From positions 992,001 through 1,056,000 of the forward strand of contig NC_009718.1 in assembly GCF_000017545.1 (NCBI RefSeq): a stretch of 64,000 bases of DNA. The letters run 5' to 3'. Positions 36,401 to 44,477 of the stretch are shown piece after piece. Every line of letters begins with the position of its first letter. Position 1 is the first letter of the stretch. This stretch comes from Fervidobacterium nodosum Rt17-B1 (GTDB lineage Bacteria > Thermotogota > Thermotogae > Thermotogales > Fervidobacteriaceae). The notes under the pieces are model-generated. The model saw only the letters and a program-made list of their open reading frames with translations. It did no database searches and had not been told where the DNA came from. The position numbers were made by a program, and so were the translations under genes.

Positions 36401-39229
36401 AGGCTCGGAGACAGAGTCTCCGGGCTTTTAGCATACCTATTAGGGATTGAAACTCAAAAGCAAGGAAAGAGAAATTCAAGTGCAGGAAAGCTTTTAGCAT
36501 ACCTATTAGGGATTGAAACAAAAGGAGGAAAAAAACATGAGGTATATTGCAAATGCTTTTAGCATACCTATTAGGGATTGAAACCAATAAAGTCAACAAG
36601 GAAACCAAGAAGGAAATCAGCTTTTAGCATACCTATTAGGGATTGAAACTAATGTTCCTTTTTTTAAAGATGAAGAGGGTAAACTAAGCTTTTAGCATAC
36701 CTATTAGGGATTGAAACATTCATAAGTGAGCAATTCAAATGTAACAAAATGTAAGCTTTTAGCATACCTATTAGGGATTGAAACATGGACAAAAACAAAG
36801 GTTGTGTTATACTTGTAGTAGGCTTTTAGCATACCTATTAGGGATTGAAACTGGTATTGGCTTTTACTGGTAAGCCTGGAGCAGGCAGCTTTTAGCATAC
36901 CTATTAGGGATTGAAACATTCGATACTTGCGGTCGTTTGGAAGATGGGGGAAGGCTTTTAGCATACCTATTAGGGATTGAAACTGGATGTTTTTGTTTCG
37001 GGGCTTGCTGCTCTCTTTGCTTTTAGCATACCTATTAGGGATTGAAACTGTTTGTTTTGAACTCAATACTTGCAATTGTATGGGCTTTTAGCATACCTAT
37101 TAGGGATTGAAACCAGATATGGTGAACATGGGCTACAATCTCGATTATAGCTTTTAGCATACCTATTAGGGATTGAAACGACGCTAACTCTTTTATTCCA
37201 GGGACCTCGTGGTACCGCTTTTAGCATACCTATTAGGGATTGAAACGTATTAAGAAGAGAAAATTTATTACCCCTCTAATTGGCTTTTAGCATACCTATT
37301 AGGGATTGAAACACAGCTATTAGGGAACCACTCCGCTACGAACTCAGGCTTTTAGCATACCTATTAGGGATTGAAACGAGACATCGTACGATTTTTTAGG
37401 AAGAATTTTCGGCTTTTAGCATACCTATTAGGGATTGAAACTCAGCACTTTTTAACCAGGTACAAAGTGCTATCAGCTTTTAGCATACCTATTAGGGATT
37501 GAAACACAAACAAGACAAAGGAAGTGGTGAAAGCAAATCAGCTTTTAGCATACCTATTAGGGATTGAAACGGCTGTCTTGACCGCTGGGGACCCCCTCCC
37601 AGCATACGCGCTTTTAGCATACCTATTAGGGATTGAAACGGTGTGCCAAATTCGGTTAGGTGTACATAACATAATAGCTTTTAGCATACCTATTAGGGAT
37701 TGAAACATACTAAACATAACCTGTTTTAACTTACGAATATGCTTTTAGCATACCTATTAGGGATTGAAACAATTCTATTTCCGGATCTCCTTTACTCCAC
37801 CTCAAAAGCTTTTAGCATACCTATTAGGGATTGAAACTACCACCACCAGCGGTATACGTCGCTACTTAAAAGCTTTTAGCATACCTATTAGGGATTGAAA
37901 CCCAACTTGCGACATCATTTGTATGCCAAGAGTATCGGCTTTTAGCATACCTATTAGGGATTGAAACGACAAAGAAAAGGCGTTGAACGTGGCTTTGAAC
38001 AAACGCTTTTAGCATACCTATTAGGGGTTGAAACTTCCATCTATAATAGCTAAATCTAATATATACACCGCTTTTAGCATACCTATTAGGGATTGAAACG
38101 GTGTGCCAAATTTGCTTAGGTGCGACTAGGCAAATGTGCTTTTAGCATACCTATTAGGGATTGAAACTTAATTTGTCTAATTCCTCGGGTGTTATCCCAA
38201 GGAGGCTTTTAGCATACCTATTAGGGATTGAAACTGATGAAGAGGTGGCTAAAGAACTGTTGAATTTTTTGGCTTTTAGCATACCTATTAGGGATTGAAA
38301 CGTTGCTTTCGCTGGGGGAGGGGTCCCAGCGTATGCGCTTTTAGCATACCTATTAGGGATTGAAACGACCAAGACGTATACCACACATGGTGGCCTAACG
38401 TCAGCTTTTAGCATACCTATTAGGGATTGAAACGGTGTGCCAAATTCACTTATGCGCGACTAGGCAAATGGCTTTTAGCATACCTATTAGGGATTGAAAC
38501 GGGAATATTTTTGGTTTACGAGTCGTTGGTACTTTTGGCTTTTAGCATACCTATTAGGGATTGAAACTTGGAATATCTCTTGGTACTTTGAGCTCTCCGA
38601 TAACGGCTTTTAGCATACCTATTAGGGATTGAAACTTCATAAACGTAAATGCTCCACTATCTATTAGAAAGAGCTTTTAGCATACCTATTAGGGATTGAA
38701 ACCAGCAAGTTCATTGACAAATTCAAAAACTGTAGTATACGCTTTTAGCATACCTATTAGGGATTGAAACTTTCTTCACTTCGAGTACTTCTCCAGAAAT
38801 TCACGCTTTTAGCATACCTATTAGGGATTGAAACTGGATATGTTGCTCGAAAAACTTTCTATGATCACAGCTTTTAGCATACCTATTAGGGATTGAAACG
38901 AAATTTCACTACATCAATTTCTTCTTCGTAGGCCAAGCTTTTAGCATACCTATTAGGGATTGAAACTTGGGTGTTCTACAATCGCTATGGAATGGCAATT
39001 GGCTTTTAGCATACCTATTAGGGATTGAAACGAGCAATCAGACGCGGTGACGGTGAGCTCTCGCTAGGCTTTTAGCATACCTATTAGGGATTGAAACCAA
39101 ACAAAGAGAAGTAACAGATGAATTACTTCAAAAGCTTTTAGCATACCTATTAGGGATTGAAACATGGTTTATGAAGAAATTGATACAGAGGAATTTCTCG
39201 CTTTTAGCATACCTATTAGGGATTGAAAC
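27473..39229 (+). CRISPR. CRISPR array, 178 intact repeats and 177 spacers
   Basis: A 30-base repeat (starts GCTTTTAGCATACC, ends GGGATTGAAAC) occurs at an average period of 66.25 bases, so spacers average about 36 (mostly 33-40; the longest seen is 44 bases at 32662-32705). I counted 178 repeats by stepping through start positions from 27473 to 39200. The only internal variant noticed is the unit at 38005, with GGGGTTGAAAC. The 3' ATTGAAAC matches a Cas6-type 8-base handle, so transcription runs on the plus strand away from cas3. No real gene lies within; open frames there are translations of the repeat. It belongs to the flanking type I-B cas genes. Confidence 0.99.
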
Positions 39230-39264
39230 GCAAGTTTTTTAAAAAGTCTTACAACGGTAGTGAC

Positions 39265-39404
39265 GTTTTTATTCTCCCCATAACGGATTAAAACAAGATA
39301 TAGATTACTTCTCCTGCATCATTTGGAAGTTTTTATTTTATCTTAAAAATTGAATTTTCTTAATTGAAAAAAAGAAATCTGTTTTATCTATGAAGAATTG
39401 AAAC
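39265..39404 (+). repeat. Degenerate repeats at the trailer end of the array
   Basis: After the last perfect repeat and a 35-base spacer, 39265-39294 matches the repeat at 21 of 30 positions. A weaker copy follows at 39329-39357 after a 34-base gap, and 39385-39404 matches the last 20 repeat bases at 16 positions (ends GAATTGAAAC). This is the decayed, oldest end. The rest of 39230-39475 holds no gene, only the cas4 promoter. Confidence 0.7.
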
Positions 39405-39433
39405 AATGGTTTTATCCAAGATGTTTGGAATTA

Positions 39434-39442
39434 TGCTATAGT
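39434..39442 (+). promoter_or_regulatory. Extended -10 promoter of cas4-cas1-cas2
   Basis: TGCTATAGT (hexamer 39437-39442) lies 34 bases before the chosen cas4 start and gives the adaptation genes their own promoter downstream of the array. Confidence 0.5.
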
Positions 39443-39475
39443 TATTCATAATTGTTTTTAGAGGTGGTTGAAAAA

Positions 39476-39967
39476 TTGGATGTAGGCGGAACACTAATTT
39501 GGTATTACATGATTTGTAAAAGAGAGGTTTGGTTAATGACACATGAAATAGTACCAGACCAACATAATGAGAACATAGAGCTCGGACGATTTATTCACGA
39601 GTTTTATTATAGACGGGATAAAAAAGAGATTAGATTTGGTAATGTTGTTTTTGATGTGCTCTATGAGAAAGGTAATCGACTCATAATAGGAGAAACGAAG
39701 AAATCTTCTAAGTTTTCTGAAGCATCTAAATGGCAGTTGATTTATTATCTAAAAGTTTTAAAAGATGCAGGTATAAGTGCTGAAGGTGTATTGAGTTTTC
39801 CGGAAGAGAGGAAAAAAATAGAAGTAAAACTATCCGATGAAGCTGAATTAGAGCTTGGAAAAATTTTGAAGGATATAGAAGATATTGTTAATCAGCCTAA
39901 TCCACCAAAAGTGGTGAAGAATAATTTTTGTAAGAATTGTGGTTACAAAGAGTATTGTTTTTCCTAA
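39476..39967 (+). CDS. cas4: Cas4 exonuclease
   Basis: Cas4 is a RecB-like nuclease with an iron-sulphur cluster that selects and trims prespacers for the correct PAM. The 163-residue protein has the first cluster cysteine in MICKREVWL, RFIHEFYYRR, the nuclease strands VVFDVLYE and LIIGETKKS, QLIYYLKVL (QxxxY motif) and three C-terminal cysteines in NFCKNCGYKEYC. TTG 39476 follows GAGGTGGTTGAAAAA. The next gene, cas1, begins 13 bases downstream. Confidence 0.9.
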   Translation: MDVGGTLIWYYMICKREVWLMTHEIVPDQHNENIELGRFIHEFYYRRDKKEIRFGNVVFDVLYEKGNRLIIGETKKSSKFSEASKWQLIYYLKVLKDAGISAEGVLSFPEERKKIEVKLSDEAELELGKILKDIEDIVNQPNPPKVVKNNFCKNCGYKEYCFS

Positions 39968-39980
39968 ATGAGGTGATTCT

Positions 39981-40973
39981 ATGAAAAAAGATATTTATAT
40001 TTTTAATAGCGGAGAATTAAAAAGGAAAGATAATACAATCTGTTTCGAAAGTAGTGAGGGGAGAAAATATTTTCCAATAGAAAATATAAACAATATATTT
40101 ATATTTGGTGAGGTCGAATTAAATAAAAGATTTTTAGATTTTGCCTCAGAAAATGAGATATTAATTCATTTTTTCAATTTTTATGGATACTATACTGGCA
40201 CATTTTACCCCCGCGAACATTTAAATTCTGGATTTGTTATTTTGAAACAGGCAGAACATTACTTGGATAATGAAAAGAGAATGAAATTAGCTCGTAAATT
40301 TGTTGAAGGAGCTATAGAGAATATATTAGTTGTTCTTAAGTATTACAAGAATAGAGGTTGCGAACTTGAAGATGAAATAGATGATATTAAATGTAAGAAA
40401 GAAGGTATATATTCATCTCAAGATATTGAAACATTGATGTCTTTTGAAGGAAATATAAGGGATGTATATTATAAATGTTTTGACAAGATAACGAAAAAAG
40501 ATGAATTTGCTTTCGAAAAAAGAAGCAGAAGGCCTCCTTTAAATAAAATGAATTCATTAATCAGTTTTGGTAATTCTTTGCTTTACACAACCGTTTTAGG
40601 TGAAATTTATCAAACGCAACTTGATCCACGCATAGGCTATCTCCATTCTACGAATAGTAGGAAATTTACTCTAAATCTTGATGTAGCTGAAATTTTTAAG
40701 CCATCTATAGTTGACAGAGTGATTTTCTCACTTGTGAATAAAAATGTTTTATCATATAAAGACTTCGATGAGCAATTAAATGGGATAGTTTTAAATAATT
40801 CAGGTAAAAAGAAATTTATAGAAGAATATAATGAAAAGCTTGAAACTGTCTTTAAATATACAAAGTTAAATGCTTTTGTTAGTTATAAAAGGTTAATTAG
40901 ACTTGAAATATATAAGGTTCAAAAACATATCACTGAAGATGAAGAATATCAACCTTTCGTTGCGAGGTGGTAA
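39981..40973 (+). CDS. cas1: Cas1 integrase
   Basis: Cas1 with Cas2 integrates new spacers at the leader end of the array. The 330-residue protein has the three metal ligands of the family: glutamate in LMSFEGNIRDVYY, histidine in RIGYLHSTNSRKF and aspartate in IFKPSIVDRVIFS. RPPLNKMNSLISFGNSLLY is also typical of I-B Cas1. ATG start with ATGAGGTGATTCT upstream. All catalytic residues are present, so adaptation should be possible. Confidence 0.96.
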   Translation: MKKDIYIFNSGELKRKDNTICFESSEGRKYFPIENINNIFIFGEVELNKRFLDFASENEILIHFFNFYGYYTGTFYPREHLNSGFVILKQAEHYLDNEKRMKLARKFVEGAIENILVVLKYYKNRGCELEDEIDDIKCKKEGIYSSQDIETLMSFEGNIRDVYYKCFDKITKKDEFAFEKRSRRPPLNKMNSLISFGNSLLYTTVLGEIYQTQLDPRIGYLHSTNSRKFTLNLDVAEIFKPSIVDRVIFSLVNKNVLSYKDFDEQLNGIVLNNSGKKKFIEEYNEKLETVFKYTKLNAFVSYKRLIRLEIYKVQKHITEDEEYQPFVARW

Positions 40974-40976
40974 TTC

Positions 40977-41240
40977 TTGTTCGTAATCTTGGTATATGAC
41001 ATTGGTGAAAAAAGAGTCAATAAAGTGCTTAAAAAATGTAGGCAGTATTTAACGTGGGTTCAAAATTCGGTATTCGAAGGAGAAATTACCGAAGGAAGTT
41101 TGAAAAAACTGAAAATGGAATTAGGTAGAATTATCGAAAAGCAAGAAGATTCTATTATAATTTACGCTTTCGAGAATACGAGATATTCAAACAGAGAAAT
41201 CATTGGGTTGGAAAAGAATTCCTTAGGAATAATATTTTAA
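40977..41240 (+). CDS. cas2: Cas2
   Basis: Cas2 is the small ferredoxin-fold dimer bridging two Cas1 dimers. The 87-residue protein starts FVILVYDIGEKRVNKVLKKC (conserved YDI near the N-terminus), then RQYLTWVQNSVFEGEI and DSIIIYAFENTRY, all matching Cas2. TTG start three bases after the cas1 stop with GAGGTGG upstream. A terminator follows. Confidence 0.94.
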   Translation: MFVILVYDIGEKRVNKVLKKCRQYLTWVQNSVFEGEITEGSLKKLKMELGRIIEKQEDSIIIYAFENTRYSNREIIGLEKNSLGIIF

Positions 41241-41274
41241 GCCTTTCAATATCAATTTAAAAGCATTCCCAAAC

Positions 41275-41311
41275 ACCCTTGCGCACATAATTGTGCAAGG
41301 GTATTTTTTAT
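41275..41311 (+). terminator. Rho-independent terminator after cas2
   Basis: ACCCTT (41275-41280) pairs with AAGGGT (41297-41302) and, past a two-base bulge, GCACA with TGTGC; ATTTTTTATT follows. It closes the CRISPR-Cas locus. Confidence 0.8.
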
Positions 41312-41333
41312 TCAAGAAAAGTGAATTTTAGTA

Positions 41334-41339
41334 TATAAT
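41334..41339 (+). promoter_or_regulatory. Promoter before the second DMT transporter
   Basis: TATAAT at 41334-41339, with a weak TTCAAG 17 bases upstream (41311-41316), 38 bases before the start codon. Confidence 0.4.
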
Positions 41340-41376
41340 TGTTTGAGAAAGTGAAAAAGAAAAGGGGGAGTTGTTT

Positions 41377-42216
41377 TTGAATAAGAAGTTCGTTGCTGTT
41401 TTTTGGCTTCTTGTGCTTACGTTTCTGTGGGGGTTGACTTTTCCTATTCAGAAGTTGGTTCTTGTAGAAGAAGTTTCGCCGTTTTTGTACAATGCCGTTC
41501 GGTTTTGGATAGCGACTATTTTGTCTGCTTTTATGTTTCGAAAGTCTGATTGGAAACGTGGAGTCATTCTTGGTGTTGTTATGGGGATTGCGTACGCAAC
41601 GCAAACGTGGGGATTGACTATCACGACCTCAACAAAAAGTGGGTTTATAACTTCTCTTTATATAGTTATTGTGCCGTTTTTCTCTTTTTTGATTGAAAAG
41701 GAGAAGATTAAGCCATTACAAGTTGTTGGGTTTGCTGGTGCGATAGTTGGTATGTATTTGCTTAGCAGCGGTGGGTTGACTGGTTTCAATTTTGGGGACT
41801 TTCTAACCACTATTTGTGGTGTTATGTACGCATTGCATGTTGTTTTAATCACGCATTTTTCAAAGGAAACAAGTGAGTATAGTTTGCTTACTCCGCAATT
41901 TCTTACAGTTGCCCTTTTAAATACTTTTCTTAATTTTTTCTATACAAAGCCAAATTGGAGTTTTAATTTACCCGCGCTTGGTGTTGCCGCATTTACCGCA
42001 GTAACAGCCACGATTGTTGCGATAATAATTCAGGCAAAATACCAAAGGGTTGTAGGGAGTAACATTTCAGCACTTATATTCGTCGGTGAACCCGTTTTTG
42101 CAATGGTTCTTTCCATGATTATTTTGCATGAGAGAATAACTCTCCTGCAGGGAGTTGGTATAATATTGATGATGGTGTCGATTATTATGGGAGTTGTTGA
42201 AACAAAAGAAAAATGA
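41377..42216 (+). CDS. DMT-superfamily (EamA) transporter
   Basis: A 279-residue protein with about ten membrane helices in two EamA halves: FWLLVLTFLWGLTFPIQKLV as first helix with the WG motif, then ATQTWGLTITTSTKSGFITS (the typical TSxxxAxxT-like region before helix 4) and VGEPVFAMVLSMIIL HE-type end helices. Substrate unknown. TTG 41377 is chosen six bases after GGGGGAG; an upstream in-frame TTG at 41371 abuts it. It is paralogous to the transporter at 3318. Confidence 0.85.
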   Translation: MNKKFVAVFWLLVLTFLWGLTFPIQKLVLVEEVSPFLYNAVRFWIATILSAFMFRKSDWKRGVILGVVMGIAYATQTWGLTITTSTKSGFITSLYIVIVPFFSFLIEKEKIKPLQVVGFAGAIVGMYLLSSGGLTGFNFGDFLTTICGVMYALHVVLITHFSKETSEYSLLTPQFLTVALLNTFLNFFYTKPNWSFNLPALGVAAFTAVTATIVAIIIQAKYQRVVGSNISALIFVGEPVFAMVLSMIILHERITLLQGVGIILMMVSIIMGVVETKEK

Positions 42217-42252
42217 ATTAAGGGTGATAGCGTGTGAGAGGAGAGAGTAAAA

Positions 42253-43995
42253 GTGATAAGCATAAATAAGCTTTCAATCGCATTCCCACAGAAGAATTTG
42301 TTTTCAAATTTCAACGCCACAGTTTTTCCGAGAGATAGGATAGGTTTGATGGGGAAAAACGGTTGCGGGAAGAGTACTTTGCTAAAAGCGATAGCTGGTA
42401 TATTCAAAGATTACAGTGGAGAGATTAATGTTTCAGGTAAAGTACTGTATATGGACCAGTACAGGACATTTGATGCGTCGACGCCTTTTGAGTATTATTC
42501 ACAAGTGGCGGATACTCCGGAAAAGCAAAGGCAAGTTAGGAGTATATTGAAGGGTTTGGGGTTCAATGAGGATGATTGGAATAGAAATATTTCAACTTTT
42601 AGCGGTGGAGAGAAGACAAGATTGCAATTGGGGAGACTTTTTATAGAAGAGCCTGATTTTCTTTTACTCGATGAGCCAACTAATTTTCTCGATATTGAGA
42701 GTATAGAGTTCCTTAAGAGTTTGCTCAAATCGTACAAAGGTGGGTATATAATTATATCCCACGATAGGGATTTTTTAAGGAGTGTGTGTGATAAGTTTTG
42801 GGAGATAAATAATGAGCGCGTTTGGATTTTCGATATGGATTTTGATAGATACCACCTTGAAAGGCAAAGGATAATGGAAACACAACGTCGTCAAGTTGCA
42901 AATATCCAGAAGGAAATTGAAAGGCTTAGAACGATTATCGATAGGTACAAAAAGTGGGGAAGAGAGAAATTTACTAAGCAGGCGAAGAGTAAAGAGAAGA
43001 TGCTCGAAAAGATGTTAGAGGAACTTGAAAATATGCCAAATCTTTATTTGGAGGAAGAGGAAAAGAAGATAGGCATACCTGAACCTGAAAATACAGGGTA
43101 TATGGTATTGGAAGTTAAGGATGTAAGCTGGAATAATTTATTGAAAAATGTCTCTTTTACAGTGTACCAGAAAGATAAGATAGCGATTGTCGGTCCGAAT
43201 GGTTCTGGTAAAACAACTTTGCTAAAGATAATCACAAATCAAATACCGTACTCTGGAAGTGTAAATTACGGTTACAAGGTGAATGTGGCTTATGTAGACC
43301 AATTTGTTGACCAGTTAGATTTGGAAAATACCGTTTTTGATGAGATATTCGATGAGATGCCAGATAAGCCTGATTACGTTATACGCGCATATGCTGGTAG
43401 ATTTGGCTTCAAAGGTGAGGATGTATTTAAAACGATAGATTCATTAAGCGGTGGAGAAAGGCAAATTCTTGCGCTTGCAAAGATACTTCTTCGAAAGCCT
43501 AATCTGCTTATTTTGGACGAGCCTACAAACCATATGGACCTTGAAACTGTCGAGGCACTTGAAGATGCTTTGAAAGAATACAAAGGTGGTATTATTATCG
43601 TATCACACGATTTGGAACTGATTAGGAATGTGTGTAATAGGTTTTTGAGTATAAAGGATGGTAAAATTATAGAAGTTGATGAGCCTGTGTTTTTCGCAAA
43701 GCAGGTGAAAAAAGAGGAGAAAGTTAAGAATATTGATTTTGAAGAGAAAAAGAAATTGAAAAATCAATTAAAAAGCTCTAAGAAGAAGTTAGAAGAGCTT
43801 GAGCAGAGAGAGAAAGAGATAAGCTCAAGGATAGATGAAATAGATTCTCAGATGTCTTATTTAAATGATTACGTTAAGTTAATGAATTTAACAAAAGAAA
43901 AGCAAGAACTTGAGGAAGAGCAATTAAATATTTTGGAGGAGATGGAAAATTTGAAAGTTAAAATTTCAGAATTAGAAAAGACTGTTGGAGAATGA
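42253..43995 (+). CDS. ABC-F family ATPase
   Basis: ABC-F proteins have two ABC cassettes on one chain without membrane domains and usually act on the ribosome. First cassette: GLMGKNGCGKSTLLKAI, FSGGEKTRLQLGRLF, FLLLDEPTNFLDIES. A charged helical linker (about 195-270) matches the P-site tRNA interaction motif region. Second cassette: VGPNGSGKTTLLKI, LSGGERQILALAKIL, LLILDEPTNHMDLET. The last 90 residues are a coiled coil rich in K and E (QLKSSKKKLEELEQREKE), as in Uup-like members. GTG start with GAGAGGAGAGAG upstream; 580 residues. It could be involved in translation quality control; resistance is possible but not supported by context. Confidence 0.9.
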   Translation: MISINKLSIAFPQKNLFSNFNATVFPRDRIGLMGKNGCGKSTLLKAIAGIFKDYSGEINVSGKVLYMDQYRTFDASTPFEYYSQVADTPEKQRQVRSILKGLGFNEDDWNRNISTFSGGEKTRLQLGRLFIEEPDFLLLDEPTNFLDIESIEFLKSLLKSYKGGYIIISHDRDFLRSVCDKFWEINNERVWIFDMDFDRYHLERQRIMETQRRQVANIQKEIERLRTIIDRYKKWGREKFTKQAKSKEKMLEKMLEELENMPNLYLEEEEKKIGIPEPENTGYMVLEVKDVSWNNLLKNVSFTVYQKDKIAIVGPNGSGKTTLLKIITNQIPYSGSVNYGYKVNVAYVDQFVDQLDLENTVFDEIFDEMPDKPDYVIRAYAGRFGFKGEDVFKTIDSLSGGERQILALAKILLRKPNLLILDEPTNHMDLETVEALEDALKEYKGGIIIVSHDLELIRNVCNRFLSIKDGKIIEVDEPVFFAKQVKKEEKVKNIDFEEKKKLKNQLKSSKKKLEELEQREKEISSRIDEIDSQMSYLNDYVKLMNLTKEKQELEEEQLNILEEMENLKVKISELEKTVGE

Positions 43996-44019
43996 AAATG
44001 GTGATTTCGAGGTGTTTGT

Positions 44020-44463
44020 ATGGATGATTTGAGGTTTATAATCTCAGATCGTTTTCAATTCGAATTATCACAAGATGATTTACCATTTTTTTCAGAGCGC
44101 AGGATGATAAAGGCTAATCCTGTTTTGCTTGTATTCAAAATCAACGATAGAAACGAGGAAATTGGTTTTGTTGAATTTGATGTGCGCGTGGTAAATAAAA
44201 ACGCTTACATGACTTATTTTTTGAAAAAACAGTATCGTGGCAAAGGTTTGGGTAGAGAGATGGTGAAAAAGGCTATTGATTTTGCGTTTAATGAATTGAA
44301 TTTAAACAGGATAACCGCCGAAGTGTACGAGTACAATACGGCTTCGATTAAAATTTTGGAAAGTCTTGGATTTATCCAAGAAGGCAGGCTTAGGAAAGCA
44401 AAATTTCATAATTCGAGATTTTGGGATATAATTGTGTATGGGTTGTTGAGAGAGGACATATAA
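44020..44463 (+). CDS. GNAT acetyltransferase (RimJ/RimL type)
   Basis: 147 residues with the GNAT fold. KQYRGKGLGREMVKKAIDFA is the acetyl-CoA pyrophosphate loop (motif A, R/QxxGxG/A), and NTASIKILESLGFIQEGRLR is the motif B helix typical of RimJ/RimL-type protein acetyltransferases. Substrate may be a protein N-terminus or an amine. ATG start with GATTTCGAGGTG upstream. It precedes endonuclease IV by 14 bases, implying cotranscription. Confidence 0.85.
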   Translation: MDDLRFIISDRFQFELSQDDLPFFSERRMIKANPVLLVFKINDRNEEIGFVEFDVRVVNKNAYMTYFLKKQYRGKGLGREMVKKAIDFAFNELNLNRITAEVYEYNTASIKILESLGFIQEGRLRKAKFHNSRFWDIIVYGLLREDI

Positions 44464-44477
44464 TTGGGGGTGTAATT

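Noticed and set aside
27473-39229. Many open frames of 60-146 codons within the array, on both strands
   Set aside because: They are translations of the repeat (FQSLIGMLKA, SIPNRYAKS or LLAYLLGIET every 22 residues) and have no ribosome sites.
44421-44477. Upstream extension of endonuclease IV
   Set aside because: It overlaps the GNAT gene; the GGGGGTG site supports GTG 44478.
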